Shown here piece after piece: positions 15,758-24,970 of a DNA stretch of 37,874 nt. Origin of the DNA: Prochlorococcus sp. AG-402-L23 (GTDB lineage Bacteria > Cyanobacteriota > Cyanobacteriia > PCC-6307 > Cyanobiaceae). Location of the stretch: NCBI GenBank assembly GCA_003216635.1, contig QCIO01000014.1, positions 1-37,874 on the forward strand. Direction: 5' to 3'. The position numbers were made by a program, and so were the translations under genes. Positions within the stretch are counted from its first letter, which is position 1. Every line of letters begins with the position of its first letter. The notes beneath the pieces are model-generated. The model made no database searches. It worked only from the letters and a program-made list of their open reading frames with translations, and was not told the DNA's origin.

Positions 15758-16651
15758 ATGCTTATACTTCAAGCTTTTATACAATCTCCAGGAGAAACTT
15801 TTTTAAATTTAGGATTTATAACTATTAGATGGTACGGACTGCTTATTTCGGTTTCAGTTTTAATAGGCCTATTTGTCTCTAAAAAACTAGCAAAGGCAAG
15901 AAATATTAACCCAGAGCACATTAGTGAAATACTTCCATCATTAATAATCTCTTCAATAATTGGAGCTAGAGCTTATTACGTAATTTTTGAGTGGAGGCAA
16001 TATAGCGGAGAGAACTTTTTTACTTCTTTTGAACTATTCAATAACATCATTCAAATACCTTCTTTTCTTGCAGTTTGGGAAGGAGGCATAGCAATCCATG
16101 GAGGTCTAATTGGAGGATTAATATCTATTATCTATTTCTGTAAGTCGAAAAAAATTAATTTAAAAACTTTTATAGATATATTAATACCCTCGATTATTCT
16201 TGGACAATCAATAGGAAGGTGGGGAAATTTTTTCAATAATGAAGCCTTTGGAGTTCCTACAAATTTGCCTTGGAAATTATTTATACCTATCCAAAATAGG
16301 CCTTTAGAATTTCTTAATTATGAATTTTTTCATCCTACATTTCTCTATGAGTCATTGTGGAATTTTTTAATTTTCATCGTCCTTATTAGTACCTTTAATA
16401 AACAAAATAAAACAGATTTTTTCAGGCCTGGCTTTATTAGCTGTCTTTATTTAATAAGTTATAGCTTTGGAAGATTCTGGATTGAAAGTTTAAGAACTGA
16501 CCCACTATGCATTGGTGGACTTCCACCTTTCTGTGATGGCGGTATAAGAATGGCTCAATTTATAAGTATTTTTCTATTTTCTTCTGGATTAATTGGAATA
16601 TTTTTTTTAAGATTGAGAACATATAGTGGGAAAAATAGAAAGAATGGATAA
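15758..16651 (+). CDS. lgt: Prolipoprotein diacylglyceryl transferase
   Basis: A 297-residue membrane enzyme that adds diacylglycerol to the lipobox cysteine of lipoprotein precursors. Seven hydrophobic helices are visible. Motifs include IRWYGLL near the N terminus, [14 protein letters not shown] (107-120) and the Lgt signature [17 protein letters not shown] with its essential Arg and Asn. [13 protein letters not shown] lies near the C terminus. It begins ten bases after petA and its last eight bases overlap cobM, so it is part of the petC-petA-lgt-cobM run. The orphan lipoprotein at 34905 is one candidate substrate in this window. Confidence 0.95.
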   Translation: MLILQAFIQSPGETFLNLGFITIRWYGLLISVSVLIGLFVSKKLAKARNINPEHISEILPSLIISSIIGARAYYVIFEWRQYSGENFFTSFELFNNIIQIPSFLAVWEGGIAIHGGLIGGLISIIYFCKSKKINLKTFIDILIPSIILGQSIGRWGNFFNNEAFGVPTNLPWKLFIPIQNRPLEFLNYEFFHPTFLYESLWNFLIFIVLISTFNKQNKTDFFRPGFISCLYLISYSFGRFWIESLRTDPLCIGGLPPFCDGGIRMAQFISIFLFSSGLIGIFFLRLRTYSGKNRKNG

Positions 16652-17399
16652 TAAAATATCCTTTATTGGTGTTGGTCCAGGCGATCCAGAATTATTAACT
16701 TTAAAAGCATTAAAAAAGATAAAAATTGCAGATGTCATTATTTGGACTGATTCTCTAATTCCTGAAAAGATTTTAGATTTTGCTAAAGAAGGTTCTGAAA
16801 AAATAAAAACGAGTTCGCTCAACTTAGAGCAAATCACCTCAATTATGATAGAAAAATTTCAGGCAGGGAAAACTGTTGTAAGGTTGCATGATGGAGATCC
16901 TTGTCTTTTTGGAGCAATTAGAGAGCAAATCGAAATTTTAAAAAACGAAAAAATTGGAATCGAGGTTGTTCCTGGAGTAAGTGCTTTTCAAGTTGCTGCA
17001 GCATATCATGAAGCTGAATTAACCATTCCTGAAGTAACGCAAACAATAATTTTAACTAGAGCAGGAGGGCGAACAGGAATGCCCAAGAAAGAATCCCTGA
17101 AAGATCTTGCTAAACACAATTCCTCTATATGTCTTTATCTAAGTGCTAGGCACGTGAAAAGGTCTCAAGAAACTCTACTAGAGTTTTACCCTCCAGAGAC
17201 TAAAGTGATTGTTGGATTTAGAGTATCTTGGGATGATGGTTGGACATCATTAATAGAATTAAAAGATATGGAAAAATTTTCTGTTGAGAATAAACTAATT
17301 AGAACAACCATTTACATAATTAGCCCAGCAATAAGTAATTCTCAAAAAAGATCTAATCTTTATAATCCATCTTATAGGCATCTCTTTAGGAATAAATAA
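16644..17399 (+). CDS. cobM: Precorrin-4 C11-methyltransferase
   Basis: A 251-residue enzyme of the corrin ring pathway, which uses S-adenosylmethionine to methylate C11 of precorrin-4 on the way to cobalamin-type cofactors. The SAM-binding opening [19 protein letters not shown], the motif [14 protein letters not shown] and the central [13 protein letters not shown] are all present, as is [11 protein letters not shown], which marks the C11 enzyme (CobM/CbiF) among related methyltransferases. The ATG at 16644 overlaps the lgt stop by eight bases (translational coupling likely); a GTG at 16626 would add six residues. Confidence 0.93.
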   Translation: MDNKISFIGVGPGDPELLTLKALKKIKIADVIIWTDSLIPEKILDFAKEGSEKIKTSSLNLEQITSIMIEKFQAGKTVVRLHDGDPCLFGAIREQIEILKNEKIGIEVVPGVSAFQVAAAYHEAELTIPEVTQTIILTRAGGRTGMPKKESLKDLAKHNSSICLYLSARHVKRSQETLLEFYPPETKVIVGFRVSWDDGWTSLIELKDMEKFSVENKLIRTTIYIISPAISNSQKRSNLYNPSYRHLFRNK

Positions 17400-17407
17400 T
17401 CTTAAAG

Positions 17408-17435
17408 TTGATAGAAAAATATTAATTACTATAAT
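17408..17435 (+). promoter_or_regulatory. Sigma-70-type promoter for the RodZ-like gene
   Basis: TTGATA (17408-17413) and TATAAT (17430-17435) are 16 bases apart, five and six of six consensus positions. Transcription would begin near 17442, about 13 bases before the TTG start. The -10 lies in the inverted repeat TTACTA-TAAT-TAGTAA (17426-17441), which could act as an operator. Confidence 0.6.
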
Positions 17436-17454
17436 TAGTAAAAATTTATTTGCT

Positions 17455-17949
17455 TTGAAAGAAATAAAATCTGTTTCGGGAAACAACAATAAAGGAGAAA
17501 ACTCCTCTTTAAAGAGAATTGGAAATTTCATTAAAGAGGCTAGGTTAAGTAGAAATCAATCTATTGAAGAATTAGCTTCTAATTTAAAAATAGGAGCTCA
17601 TCAACTTGAAGCCATAGAAGAAGGTAATGAAGAAAAGCTACCTGAAAAAGTATTTGTCAAAGCAATGATTAGACGGATTTCACAGAAGCTCAAACTTGAT
17701 ACAGAATTTATAATGGATGAATTCAAGACGGAGAGGAAAGAAGTAAAAATTGAAGAAATAGTTGAAGAAGTTTCCAAAAAAAATTACAAATCTAGGCAAT
17801 CTAAGAATCTTAATCCATTAGGATTCCTAATATTTATTTTAATTTCAGGCTTTTTCGGACTAATCGCCTCGTCCTTAATTTTCAATTTATTTTCAGACTC
17901 TTCACAGAATCAAACTCCAAAACAAGAAGTTATTAAAAAAACTAAATAA
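17455..17949 (+). CDS. RodZ-like membrane-anchored helix-turn-helix protein
   Basis: A 164-residue protein. Residues about 20-85 form a HTH_25 (RodZ-type) domain: IGNFIKEARLSRNQSIEELASNLKIG, then LEAIEEGNEEKLPEKVFVKAMIRR. A charged linker follows and one membrane helix spans about 120-144 (GFLIFILISGFFGLIASSLIF). The C terminus has only about 20 residues, so the periplasmic domain of classical RodZ is missing. RodZ links MreB to the cell envelope in rods. The TTG at 17455 fits the promoter just upstream; no in-frame ATG is near. It overlaps the convergent ppx gene by eight bases. Confidence 0.8.
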   Translation: MKEIKSVSGNNNKGENSSLKRIGNFIKEARLSRNQSIEELASNLKIGAHQLEAIEEGNEEKLPEKVFVKAMIRRISQKLKLDTEFIMDEFKTERKEVKIEEIVEEVSKKNYKSRQSKNLNPLGFLIFILISGFFGLIASSLIFNLFSDSSQNQTPKQEVIKKTK

Positions 17950-19537
17950 CTTTTAAATCCAAATTCTTTAGTTCTTTTATTACATTACGGCATAATCCTA
18001 AGTTCCATTTTTCAAGAAGAAGATCATGGTTTCTATTTAGAGGTAAAAGTTCAAATTTAAGAATATTTTCCTGCAATTTTATTTGAACTGAGGAGATCAC
18101 CTTGTCAGGTCTTTGATCAAGAGATGCTGCTAGTCTCAGGATTAATGACATTTCAAGAACTAATGTTTTATCTTCTTTAGATATTAAATTTTGCCAAGAC
18201 TCATGTCTTTTCTTGGGTAGAGTCTTCCTATGGTATCTAGCAATTGAAGCAATAATATTTGTTTCTGCTTCAGAATATCCCAGCAACTCACAATTTTTTA
18301 TTAAGTACCAAGAGTGTTTGTGATATGAACCAACATTCACGTATTTCCCACAATTATAAAGATTAGAAGCTGCCCAAAGAAGTTCTTTAGATTTAGGGTC
18401 ATTATCGCTATGAAAGATATTTATAGTCTGATCATAGATTTGAAAGGCAATATCAATAACTTTCTCAGCTCTACTATTATCTACTCCAAACTTTCTGGCC
18501 TGATGAACTATAGTTGTTTTTCTAATATTGCTTTGAATATTTAACTCGTTTTTAATTATCCCTTTACGAAGCATCCAATCTACAACCAAACCCTCTCGAA
18601 GCGCCCTCTCACTTATTATTAATTCATTAAAGTTCAACATCTCCATTGCAGTGTTTAATATCAATGCTCCTGGAATAATTATTTCTGCTCTTCTCTCACT
18701 TAATGAAGGTATTTTCTTGATTTCCGAAAATGGCAATTTAATTAGTTTTTCCAATACATTTTGTAAATTTTCCCTTTTAAATTTATAACCATGCAACTTT
18801 TGTTTAGATTCTCCCAAATCATCTGAAATCAAATTTCCTAATGAGGTTGCAGTGCCACTGGTTGCAATCAAAGATAAAGGCTTATCTCCCTTATATCTAC
18901 TCTTTATTTTTCGAACAGATGGTTCTAAAGATCCTTTAATAAAAGTTGTTAGAAAACTCGATCTTTCTGAATTTATAGACTCTTTATTTAAAAAATCATT
19001 TTTAAGTCTTACCGCACCAATTCTCGAACTGGTAAGAGCTATAGCATCTTTTTTATCTGCAAGTATTAATTCTGTAGATCCTCCTCCAATATCTATGATT
19101 ACAAAAGACTGATCTTCAAAAGCCATACCAGAAAGAACACCAAGGTAAATTAATCTGGCTTCCTCAGAACCACTTATCATTTCTATTTGAATATCAGTTT
19201 CATCAAGAACTCTTCTAATAAAATCTTGACCGTTTGGAGCTTCCCTAACTGCACTTGTTGCTGCTGTTATTATTTGTTTTACTCCATTACTTTTACAATA
19301 TTCCTTAAATCGCTTAAGAGTAAGTAAAGCTCTTTGGATTGATTCTTCAGTAAGATTACCCTCTTCATCTCTTTCTCCAAGACGAGTGGTTGATTTATCA
19401 GTGAATTTTATTGCAAATGATTTTAATTCTAGATTAATTTCTGCTACCAAGAGATGTGTAGAGTTAGTTCCAATATCTATAGAAGCTACTAAAATTTGCT
19501 TTTCTTGAAAATATCTTAAATCTTGTTTCTGTATCAT
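17942..19537 (-). CDS. ppx: Exopolyphosphatase / guanosine pentaphosphate phosphohydrolase (Ppx/GppA)
   Basis: A 531-residue ASKHA-fold enzyme. The phosphate-binding loop ASIDIGTNSTHLLVAEI is at residues 18-34, ISGSEEARLIYLGVL and IIDIGGGSTELIL follow, and a C-terminal HD-like helical part contains YHKHSWYLI and IARYHRK. The enzyme removes phosphate from polyphosphate chains, and related members hydrolyse pppGpp; which substrate prevails is not visible. Length is near the usual 500-540. It starts at ATG 19537 and diverges from ubiA across 104 bases. Confidence 0.93.
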   Translation of the reverse strand: MIQKQDLRYFQEKQILVASIDIGTNSTHLLVAEINLELKSFAIKFTDKSTTRLGERDEEGNLTEESIQRALLTLKRFKEYCKSNGVKQIITAATSAVREAPNGQDFIRRVLDETDIQIEMISGSEEARLIYLGVLSGMAFEDQSFVIIDIGGGSTELILADKKDAIALTSSRIGAVRLKNDFLNKESINSERSSFLTTFIKGSLEPSVRKIKSRYKGDKPLSLIATSGTATSLGNLISDDLGESKQKLHGYKFKRENLQNVLEKLIKLPFSEIKKIPSLSERRAEIIIPGALILNTAMEMLNFNELIISERALREGLVVDWMLRKGIIKNELNIQSNIRKTTIVHQARKFGVDNSRAEKVIDIAFQIYDQTINIFHSDNDPKSKELLWAASNLYNCGKYVNVGSYHKHSWYLIKNCELLGYSEAETNIIASIARYHRKTLPKKRHESWQNLISKEDKTLVLEMSLILRLAASLDQRPDKVISSVQIKLQENILKFELLPLNRNHDLLLEKWNLGLCRNVIKELKNLDLKVI

Positions 19538-19589
19538 TTCTTTTTATAAGATGCAGATTTCTTAAATCCATTAATCAATATACCCAAGA

Positions 19590-19619
19590 TTGATTATTAA
19601 ATAATAGAAATCATTTAAT
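19590..19619 (+). promoter_or_regulatory. Possible promoter for ubiA
   Basis: TTGATT (19590-19595) and TTTAAT (19614-19619) are 18 bases apart, four and five of six consensus positions. The start codon of ubiA is 22 bases past the -10. Confidence 0.4.
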
Positions 19620-19641
19620 CCTAGTAAGATTATTTAAAGTT

Positions 19642-20550
19642 ATGAAATATACAATAGGTCATATGCAAAATAAAAATCGACAAATTAAATTAAGTACTTT
19701 TTTTGAATTATTAAGGTGGAATAAGCCGACTGGAAGAATGATCTTACTTATTCCTGCTGGATGGAGTTTATATTTAACCCCAGATGCTAATCCAACATTT
19801 TTAATGTTGCTAAGAATAATCCTGGGTGGACTACTAGTAAGTGGATTAGGCTGCGTGGTTAATGATATTTGGGACAAAAAAATTGATCAAAGAGTTTTTA
19901 GGACAAAAAATAGACCTCTAGCTGCAAATAAAATCGGTCTTAAAACGGCTTATTCAATTCTTTTCTTTTTAATTTTATGTAGCTTCTTTTTAACTTTGTC
20001 ACTACCTCAACCTGGAAGAATCCTTTCCATTTCACTTGCTTTTTTAGCTTTACCTATTATTTTAATTTATCCTTCTGCCAAAAGATGGTTTAAATATCCT
20101 CAATTAATCTTATCCATATGCTGGGGTTTTGCTGTTTTAATTCCCTGGGCCGCAAATGAAGGCAATTTAAATAGTATTGTTTTATTGTTTTGCTGGCTAG
20201 CTACGATTTTTTGGACTTTTGGCTTTGACACGATTTATGCTTTAGCAGATAAAAAATATGATATCAAAATTGGAATAAATAGTTCCGCTGTTAACCTCCA
20301 GAGCAATACAAGAATAACTATTCAAATTTGTTATTTTTTAACTTCTAGTTTTCTCGCATTATGCGGATTTATTAATCAAATGGATTTTATATTTTGGCCA
20401 ATTTGGCTTACAACTTCAATCTTAATGCAGAGAGATATACTAAAGGTATTTCCTGAGGAAAAGCAATCAATAAAGAATATTGGGAATCACTTCAAAAATC
20501 AATCAATTTATGGAGGAGTACTTTTATTAGGAATTATTATTGCCTCATAA
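19642..20550 (+). CDS. ubiA: 4-hydroxybenzoate polyprenyltransferase (plastoquinone pathway)
   Basis: A 302-residue integral membrane enzyme with about eight helices. The two aspartate-rich motifs that bind the prenyl diphosphate with Mg2+ are NDIWDKKID (74-82, followed by QRVFRTKNRPL) and FDTIYALADKKYD in the second half. The family member here attaches a long isoprenoid tail to 4-hydroxybenzoate, the first committed step of the cyanobacterial plastoquinone route. ATG 19642 is used; ATG 19663 is an alternative that removes seven residues. ldcA follows after nine bases, on the same strand. Confidence 0.9.
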   Translation: MKYTIGHMQNKNRQIKLSTFFELLRWNKPTGRMILLIPAGWSLYLTPDANPTFLMLLRIILGGLLVSGLGCVVNDIWDKKIDQRVFRTKNRPLAANKIGLKTAYSILFFLILCSFFLTLSLPQPGRILSISLAFLALPIILIYPSAKRWFKYPQLILSICWGFAVLIPWAANEGNLNSIVLLFCWLATIFWTFGFDTIYALADKKYDIKIGINSSAVNLQSNTRITIQICYFLTSSFLALCGFINQMDFIFWPIWLTTSILMQRDILKVFPEEKQSIKNIGNHFKNQSIYGGVLLLGIIIAS

Positions 20551-20559
20551 ATTCTAAAT

Positions 20560-21429
20560 ATGGTTTTTAGATTAAAAAAAGGTGATCTAATAGATATTTT
20601 AGCTCCAGGCTCCTTTATTGATGAAGACGAAAATTTTCAAAAAGGCATAGAAATCTTAAAAAAATGGGGCTTGGAAATTAATGAAAATAATTCTCTATCA
20701 AAAAAATTTGGTTATTTTGCAGGTGATGATCTAACTAGATTTGAAGAACTGGAAAAAGCACACAATAGTAAGCTAATCATTTTTGCGAAAGGAGGCTGGG
20801 GTTCCGCAAGACTATTAGAAAAAGAACCTTCTTGGCAGCATGGTTTAATGCTTGGATTCTCAGATACATGTTCTTTATTACTATCTAAATATTCTCAAGG
20901 ATTTATAGGTTCTATTCATGGGCCCATGGTTACTGGCCTTTTCAAAGAGCCAGAGTGGAGTCTTGAGAGATTAAGAAATTTACTTTTTGAGGGATATGTT
21001 GAGGACATAAGAGGAATTCCTTTAAGAGGTGGGAAAGCTAAAGGAGAAATTATCGTTTCTAACTTAACTATTGCTACTTTTTTAATTGGTACTAATCACT
21101 TTCCAGATTGCAAAGGAAAAATAATAATTTTTGAAGATATTAATGAAGATATTTATAAAATTGATCGCATGTTGACTTACCTCAGAATGACTAAAACACT
21201 TACTGAAATTGCTGGTATTGGATTCGGAAGTTTTTCTAATGATTCCTGCGACCTTGAATGGAAAGATTTACTAAAAAACTGCATTATTGAAAGACTCCAA
21301 GAGTTTGATTTTCCTATTCTTTTTGACCTCCCAATAGGCCACATATCAGGAAATGCTTGCATTCCTTTAGGATACAAAGCCACCTTAAATGGTGATAATG
21401 GCATTGTTAGTATCGATACACCTTTTTAA
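20560..21429 (+). CDS. ldcA: LD-carboxypeptidase (peptidase family S66)
   Basis: A 289-residue cytosolic serine peptidase that trims the D-alanine from tetrapeptides during murein recycling; MccF-type immunity proteins share the fold. The triad is readable: Ser101 in GFSDTCSL, Glu192 in IIFEDINED and His261 in LPIGHISGN. FAKGGWGSARLLE and SIHGPMVTGL are family segments. It lies nine bases after ubiA, probably on one transcript, and its stop abuts that of the convergent ispD with no base between. LdcA is preferred over MccF because a single core gene copy next to housekeeping genes is expected for peptidoglycan turnover. Confidence 0.88.
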   Translation: MVFRLKKGDLIDILAPGSFIDEDENFQKGIEILKKWGLEINENNSLSKKFGYFAGDDLTRFEELEKAHNSKLIIFAKGGWGSARLLEKEPSWQHGLMLGFSDTCSLLLSKYSQGFIGSIHGPMVTGLFKEPEWSLERLRNLLFEGYVEDIRGIPLRGGKAKGEIIVSNLTIATFLIGTNHFPDCKGKIIIFEDINEDIYKIDRMLTYLRMTKTLTEIAGIGFGSFSNDSCDLEWKDLLKNCIIERLQEFDFPILFDLPIGHISGNACIPLGYKATLNGDNGIVSIDTPF

Positions 21430-22101
21430 CTAGGGGTTCTTCACAAAAAGTTTTGCTATTTTCAAATCTATAGGGGATGTAATTTTTATATTTGAATAAG
21501 TTCCTTCAATAATCTTCACCTTCCAATTAAGCATTTCGAATAGTGAGGCATCATCTGTGACTTTCCAGTTTTTATCAATTGCCATCTTATGAGCTTTTTT
21601 TAATCTATCTACTAAAAAGCCCTGAGGAGTTTGTGCTGCCCATAAATAATTTCTATCTGGTGTTTCTTTAATATAACCTTGATTATCAACAATCTTTATT
21701 GTGTCAGTTACCTTAGTAGCCAAAATTACAGCTTCATTTTCATCTAATTGCTTGGCACAAAGGTCTATCAATTCAGGATTAATTAGACATCTAGCACCAT
21801 CATGTATTAAAACTTTTTCAGCATCTTTTGGTAGGGCTTTTAAACCATTAAAAACTGACTGTTGTCTTGTGTCACCACCATTAATCCAATTAACTTTATG
21901 GGCAAAATCCTTTGCTGAATTTAATAATAAATTTTTATCTTTCGGTTGCCCAATTATTCCAACCCAATTTGTTGAGGTTGCAGAAAATACAGATTTAAGT
22001 GTCCAATAGATCAAAGACTCTCCTTCTAAATCAATAAGCAATTTATTTTTTCCAGCTTTCATTCTGCTACCGCTCCCTGCAGCTGGTATTAAAAAGTGCA
22101 C
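21430..22101 (-). CDS. ispD: 2-C-methyl-D-erythritol 4-phosphate cytidylyltransferase
   Basis: A 223-residue enzyme of the MEP isoprenoid pathway that transfers CMP to methylerythritol phosphate. The nucleotide-binding opening LIPAAGSGSRMKAGKNKLL has the essential Arg and Lys residues; VLIHDGARCLI and AAQTPQGF are further family motifs. The product feeds carotenoids, phytol of chlorophyll and the plastoquinone tail (see ubiA). The start is a GTG at 22101, in the only position that keeps the complete nucleotide loop near the N terminus. It diverges from fabG. Confidence 0.95.
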   Translation of the reverse strand: MHFLIPAAGSGSRMKAGKNKLLIDLEGESLIYWTLKSVFSATSTNWVGIIGQPKDKNLLLNSAKDFAHKVNWINGGDTRQQSVFNGLKALPKDAEKVLIHDGARCLINPELIDLCAKQLDENEAVILATKVTDTIKIVDNQGYIKETPDRNYLWAAQTPQGFLVDRLKKAHKMAIDKNWKVTDDASLFEMLNWKVKIIEGTYSNIKITSPIDLKIAKLFVKNP

Positions 22102-22193
22102 AATAGAAGGTCTTAATATTTTCTAGACAATTATAAATAAAAGCAATATCTTTACACAAATAGTACTACGATTGAAAATTATAAAATTTCATA

Positions 22194-22943
22194 ATGTCCA
22201 ATACAGATTCATTATCAGGCAAAGTTGCTTTAATCACTGGAGCTAGCAGAGGAATTGGTAAAGAAATTGCTTTAGAACTAAGCAGCTTAGGAGCAGAAGT
22301 TTTTATTAATTACTCTTCTTCTGATGAAAAAGCTGAAGAAGTTGTAAATTCAATAAAAAATTCGGGAGGTAAAGCTCATAAATTAAAATTTGATGTTTCA
22401 AAAGAGGATTCTGTCAGTTCAGCTTTTGAAAAAGTCATAAAAATTAATGGCTCCATTGATATTCTCATTAACAATGCTGGTATTACTAGAGATGGACTAT
22501 TGATGAGAATGAAATCGGAACAATGGGATGATGTATTAAATACAAACTTAAAAGGGGTTTTTCTTTGTACAAAATATGCTTCAAAATTTATGATAAAAAA
22601 AAGAAGTGGTAGTATCGTAAATATTTCATCTGTTGTTGGAATAATTGGTAATCCCGGTCAAGCAAATTATTCTGCAGCTAAAGCTGGAGTTATTGGATTC
22701 ACCAAAACTTGTGCTAAAGAATTTGCTTCAAGAGGTATAAACGTAAATGCAATAGCTCCAGGCTTTATAGAAACAGAAATGACTGAAAAACTTAATATTG
22801 AAGAGATACTTAAAGTTATCCCTTTAGGGAAATTAGGAAGTTGTACTCAAATTGCAAACTTAGTTTCATTCTTAGTTTCAAGTAATGCTGGAAGTTACAT
22901 TACAGGGCAAACAATAAGTATAGATGGAGGTATGAGTATTTAA
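22194..22943 (+). CDS. fabG: 3-oxoacyl-[acyl-carrier-protein] reductase
   Basis: A 249-residue short-chain dehydrogenase that reduces 3-ketoacyl-ACP with NADPH in fatty acid synthesis. The cofactor loop TGASRGIGK is at 15-23, NNAGITRDGLLMRM follows near 93-106, the catalytic serines are in NISSVVG (143-149) and YSAAK is at 159-163. The C-terminal end YITGQTISIDGGMSI is typical of FabG. The NAGITRD signature favours FabG over other members of the family. The stop directly abuts the stop of a small convergent gene. Confidence 0.94.
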   Translation: MSNTDSLSGKVALITGASRGIGKEIALELSSLGAEVFINYSSSDEKAEEVVNSIKNSGGKAHKLKFDVSKEDSVSSAFEKVIKINGSIDILINNAGITRDGLLMRMKSEQWDDVLNTNLKGVFLCTKYASKFMIKKRSGSIVNISSVVGIIGNPGQANYSAAKAGVIGFTKTCAKEFASRGINVNAIAPGFIETEMTEKLNIEEILKVIPLGKLGSCTQIANLVSFLVSSNAGSYITGQTISIDGGMSI

Positions 22944-23123
22944 TTATATACTTTCATAAGGCTGGCCCAATTCATCTCTTAACCTTCTAATTTTCTGTAA
23001 AAGTTTAAGTCTTCGACTTCTAGCAGTTAATGTCAAGAAAAATCTTAAAGGAAAATATATTAGTGTCATAGCAATCGCGAGGATTGCGGTAAGAGTAAAA
23101 ATAAGATTATTTGTATCTTCCAT
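22944..23123 (-). CDS. Small single-helix membrane protein of unknown function
   Basis: A 59-residue gene read by hand from ATG 23123 to TAA at 22944-22946. The N terminus MEDTNNLIF leads into one membrane helix (TLTAILAIAMTLIYFPLRFF) and a strongly basic, helical tail (ARSRRLKLLQKIRRLRDE) ending in GQPYESI. The positive tail should stay in the cytosol or stroma. It fills the gap between fabG and groEL, with its stop directly against fabG, and diverges from groEL. No family was recognised; the tight fit and helix-plus-basic-tail make a real gene likely. Confidence 0.75.
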   Translation of the reverse strand: MEDTNNLIFTLTAILAIAMTLIYFPLRFFLTLTARSRRLKLLQKIRRLRDELGQPYESI

Positions 23124-23204
23124 ATTTTAAAGATACTCTTATTTGAGTTAATTTGTATGTCTCATTAAAAGAAATTCGGCTTTCCCCACTTAATTAAATA
23201 TCCC

Positions 23205-23233
23205 TTAAAAATGATTCTATGGGAGATTAGAAT
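23205..23233 (+). promoter_or_regulatory. Possible promoter for groEL
   Basis: TTAAAA (23205-23210) and TAGAAT (23228-23233) are 17 bases apart, four and five of six consensus positions, 21 bases before the ATG. No CIRCE-type inverted repeat (TTAGCACTC-N9-GAGTGCTAA) is present in this 131-base gap. Confidence 0.35.
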
Positions 23234-23254
23234 AAGACTAAAGATCAAGTAAAC

Positions 23255-24952
23255 ATGGCTAAACAGTTAAGTTTTTCTAATGAATCAAGAGAAGCGCTAG
23301 AAAAAGGTGTGAATTTCGTAGCTAATGCAGTAAAGGTTACTATTGGGCCAAAAGCAAAAAACGTTGTAATAGAAAAGAAATTTGGTTCGCCAGATATAGT
23401 AAGAGATGGATCTACAGTTGCTAAAGAGATAGAGATTGAAAACCCTATTTCTAATTTAGGTGCGAAATTAATAGAACAAGTTGCATCCAAGACAAAAGAG
23501 AGTGCTGGTGATGGGACAACAACAGCAACCATTTTGACTCAGAAGATGGTTCAGGAGGGGTTAAAAAATATTGCATCTGGCGCCAACCCTATGGAGTTAA
23601 AAAAAGGTATGGAGGCAGGCCTAGCTTTTGTCCTAGAAAAATTAAGTTCCAAAAGTATTTCATTAAGTGGTTCTGATATCCAAAAAGTTGCAACAGTCAG
23701 TGCTGGAGGTGATGAAGAAATTGGATCTATAATTTCGAAAGCAATGGATATTGTTACTTCAGATGGTGTAATAACTGTTGAAGAATCTCAATCACTAGAA
23801 ACAGAATTAGATATAACTGAAGGAATGTCTTTTGATAGAGGTTATAGTTCTCCATATTTCGTAACAGACCAAGAAAGACAAGTTTGTGAACTTGAAAACC
23901 CTAAAATATTAATAACTGATCAAAAAATCTCAACTTTAGTTGATCTAGTTCCAATACTTGAAGAAATTCAGAAGTCAGGCTCACCTTTTCTAATTCTTGC
24001 TGAAGATATCGAAGGAGAGGCTTTAACCACTCTGGTTTTGAATAAGAATAGTGGGGTTTTAAATGTAGCTTCCGTAAGAGCTCCGTTATTTGGTGAGAGA
24101 AGAAAAGCTGCCCTTGAAGATATTGCAATTCTTACAGGGGCTAAGTTAATTAGCGAAGATAAATCGATGACACTTGATAAAGTATCGATTAACGATTTAG
24201 GCAAAGCAAAAAAAATAACTATAACAAAGGATAAAACTACAATTGTTGCCTTCGAAGACACTAAAGATTTAGTTAAAGCACGAGTAGAGAAATTAAAGAG
24301 AGAAGTTAATATAACTGAATCTGAGTATGATCAGGATAAAATCAATGAAAGGATAGCCAAACTAGCCGGAGGAGTAGCTCTTATCAAAGTAGGAGCTGCT
24401 ACAGAAACAGAGATGAAGTATAAAAAGTTGAGAATGGAAGATTCCCTTAATGCTACGAAAGCTGCTATTGAAGAGGGTGTTGTTTCTGGAGGAGGACAAA
24501 CTTTAATTGAAATATCAGATGACCTTTTAAATTTAAGTAAAACATCTTCAGATGATTTAAGAACTGGGATAAATATAGTTAAAGAGGCCCTTTTGGAACC
24601 TACCAAACAAATAGCAAAAAATGCTGGTTTTAATGGTGATGTAGTTGTCGCTGAAATTCAAAGGCTTAACAAAGGTTTTAATGCTAATTCAGGGCAATAT
24701 GAGGATTTAAAAGATTCAGGAATATTAGATCCAACCAAAGTAATAAGATTAGCTCTTCAAGATTCAGTATCTATTGCAGCTATGCTCCTCACAACAGAAG
24801 TTGCGATGGCCGACATCCCAGAACCTGAAGCGACAGCCCCTGGAGGACCAGGTGGAGATCCAATGGGAGGAATGGGTGGCATGGGAATGCCAGGAATGGG
24901 TGGCATGGGAATGCCAGGAATGGGTGGCATGGGAATGCCGGGTATGATGTAA
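23255..24952 (+). CDS. groEL: 60 kDa chaperonin GroEL, copy without adjacent groES
   Basis: A 565-residue chaperonin subunit that folds proteins in the cytosol. The ATP site shows [13 protein letters not shown] (about 84-97) and the C-terminal part [14 protein letters not shown]; all three domains are present without breaks. No groES precedes it, so this is probably the second, monocistronic GroEL of cyanobacteria rather than the one from the groESL operon. The C terminus has an eight-residue repeat of Gly, Met and Pro (GMGGMGMP type) given by a 24-base tandem repeat. It ends at a hairpin shared with the convergent gene. Confidence 0.95.
   Translation: MAKQLSFSNESREALEKGVNFVANAVKVTIGPKAKNVVIEKKFGSPDIVRDGSTVAKEIEIENPISNLGAKLIEQVASKTKESAGDGTTTATILTQKMVQEGLKNIASGANPMELKKGMEAGLAFVLEKLSSKSISLSGSDIQKVATVSAGGDEEIGSIISKAMDIVTSDGVITVEESQSLETELDITEGMSFDRGYSSPYFVTDQERQVCELENPKILITDQKISTLVDLVPILEEIQKSGSPFLILAEDIEGEALTTLVLNKNSGVLNVASVRAPLFGERRKAALEDIAILTGAKLISEDKSMTLDKVSINDLGKAKKITITKDKTTIVAFEDTKDLVKARVEKLKREVNITESEYDQDKINERIAKLAGGVALIKVGAATETEMKYKKLRMEDSLNATKAAIEEGVVSGGGQTLIEISDDLLNLSKTSSDDLRTGINIVKEALLEPTKQIAKNAGFNGDVVVAEIQRLNKGFNANSGQYEDLKDSGILDPTKVIRLALQDSVSIAAMLLTTEVAMADIPEPEATAPGGPGGDPMGGMGGMGMPGMGGMGMPGMGGMGMPGMM
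24870..24941 (+). repeat. Three tandem 24-base repeats encoding the GroEL Gly-Met tail
   Basis: The unit GAATGGGTGGCATGGGAATGCCAG... is repeated at 24870, 24894 and 24918, identical except near the end of the third. It codes three copies of an eight-residue Gly/Met/Pro unit. Such an exact repeat may change copy number by slippage. Confidence 0.9.
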
Positions 24953-24970
24953 AAGCTAACTAGCTTTTTT
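24951..24970. terminator. Hairpin shared by groEL and the convergent gene
   Basis: AAAAGCT (24951-24957) pairs with AGCTTTT (24962-24968) around loop AACT, with T residues through 24970 on the plus strand and A residues upstream that read as T on the minus strand. It overlaps the groEL stop and the last codons of the 143-residue protein gene. Confidence 0.6.

Noticed and set aside
23124-23254. CIRCE heat-shock operator upstream of groEL
   Set aside because: The nine-base inverted arms of CIRCE are absent from this gap on both strands.
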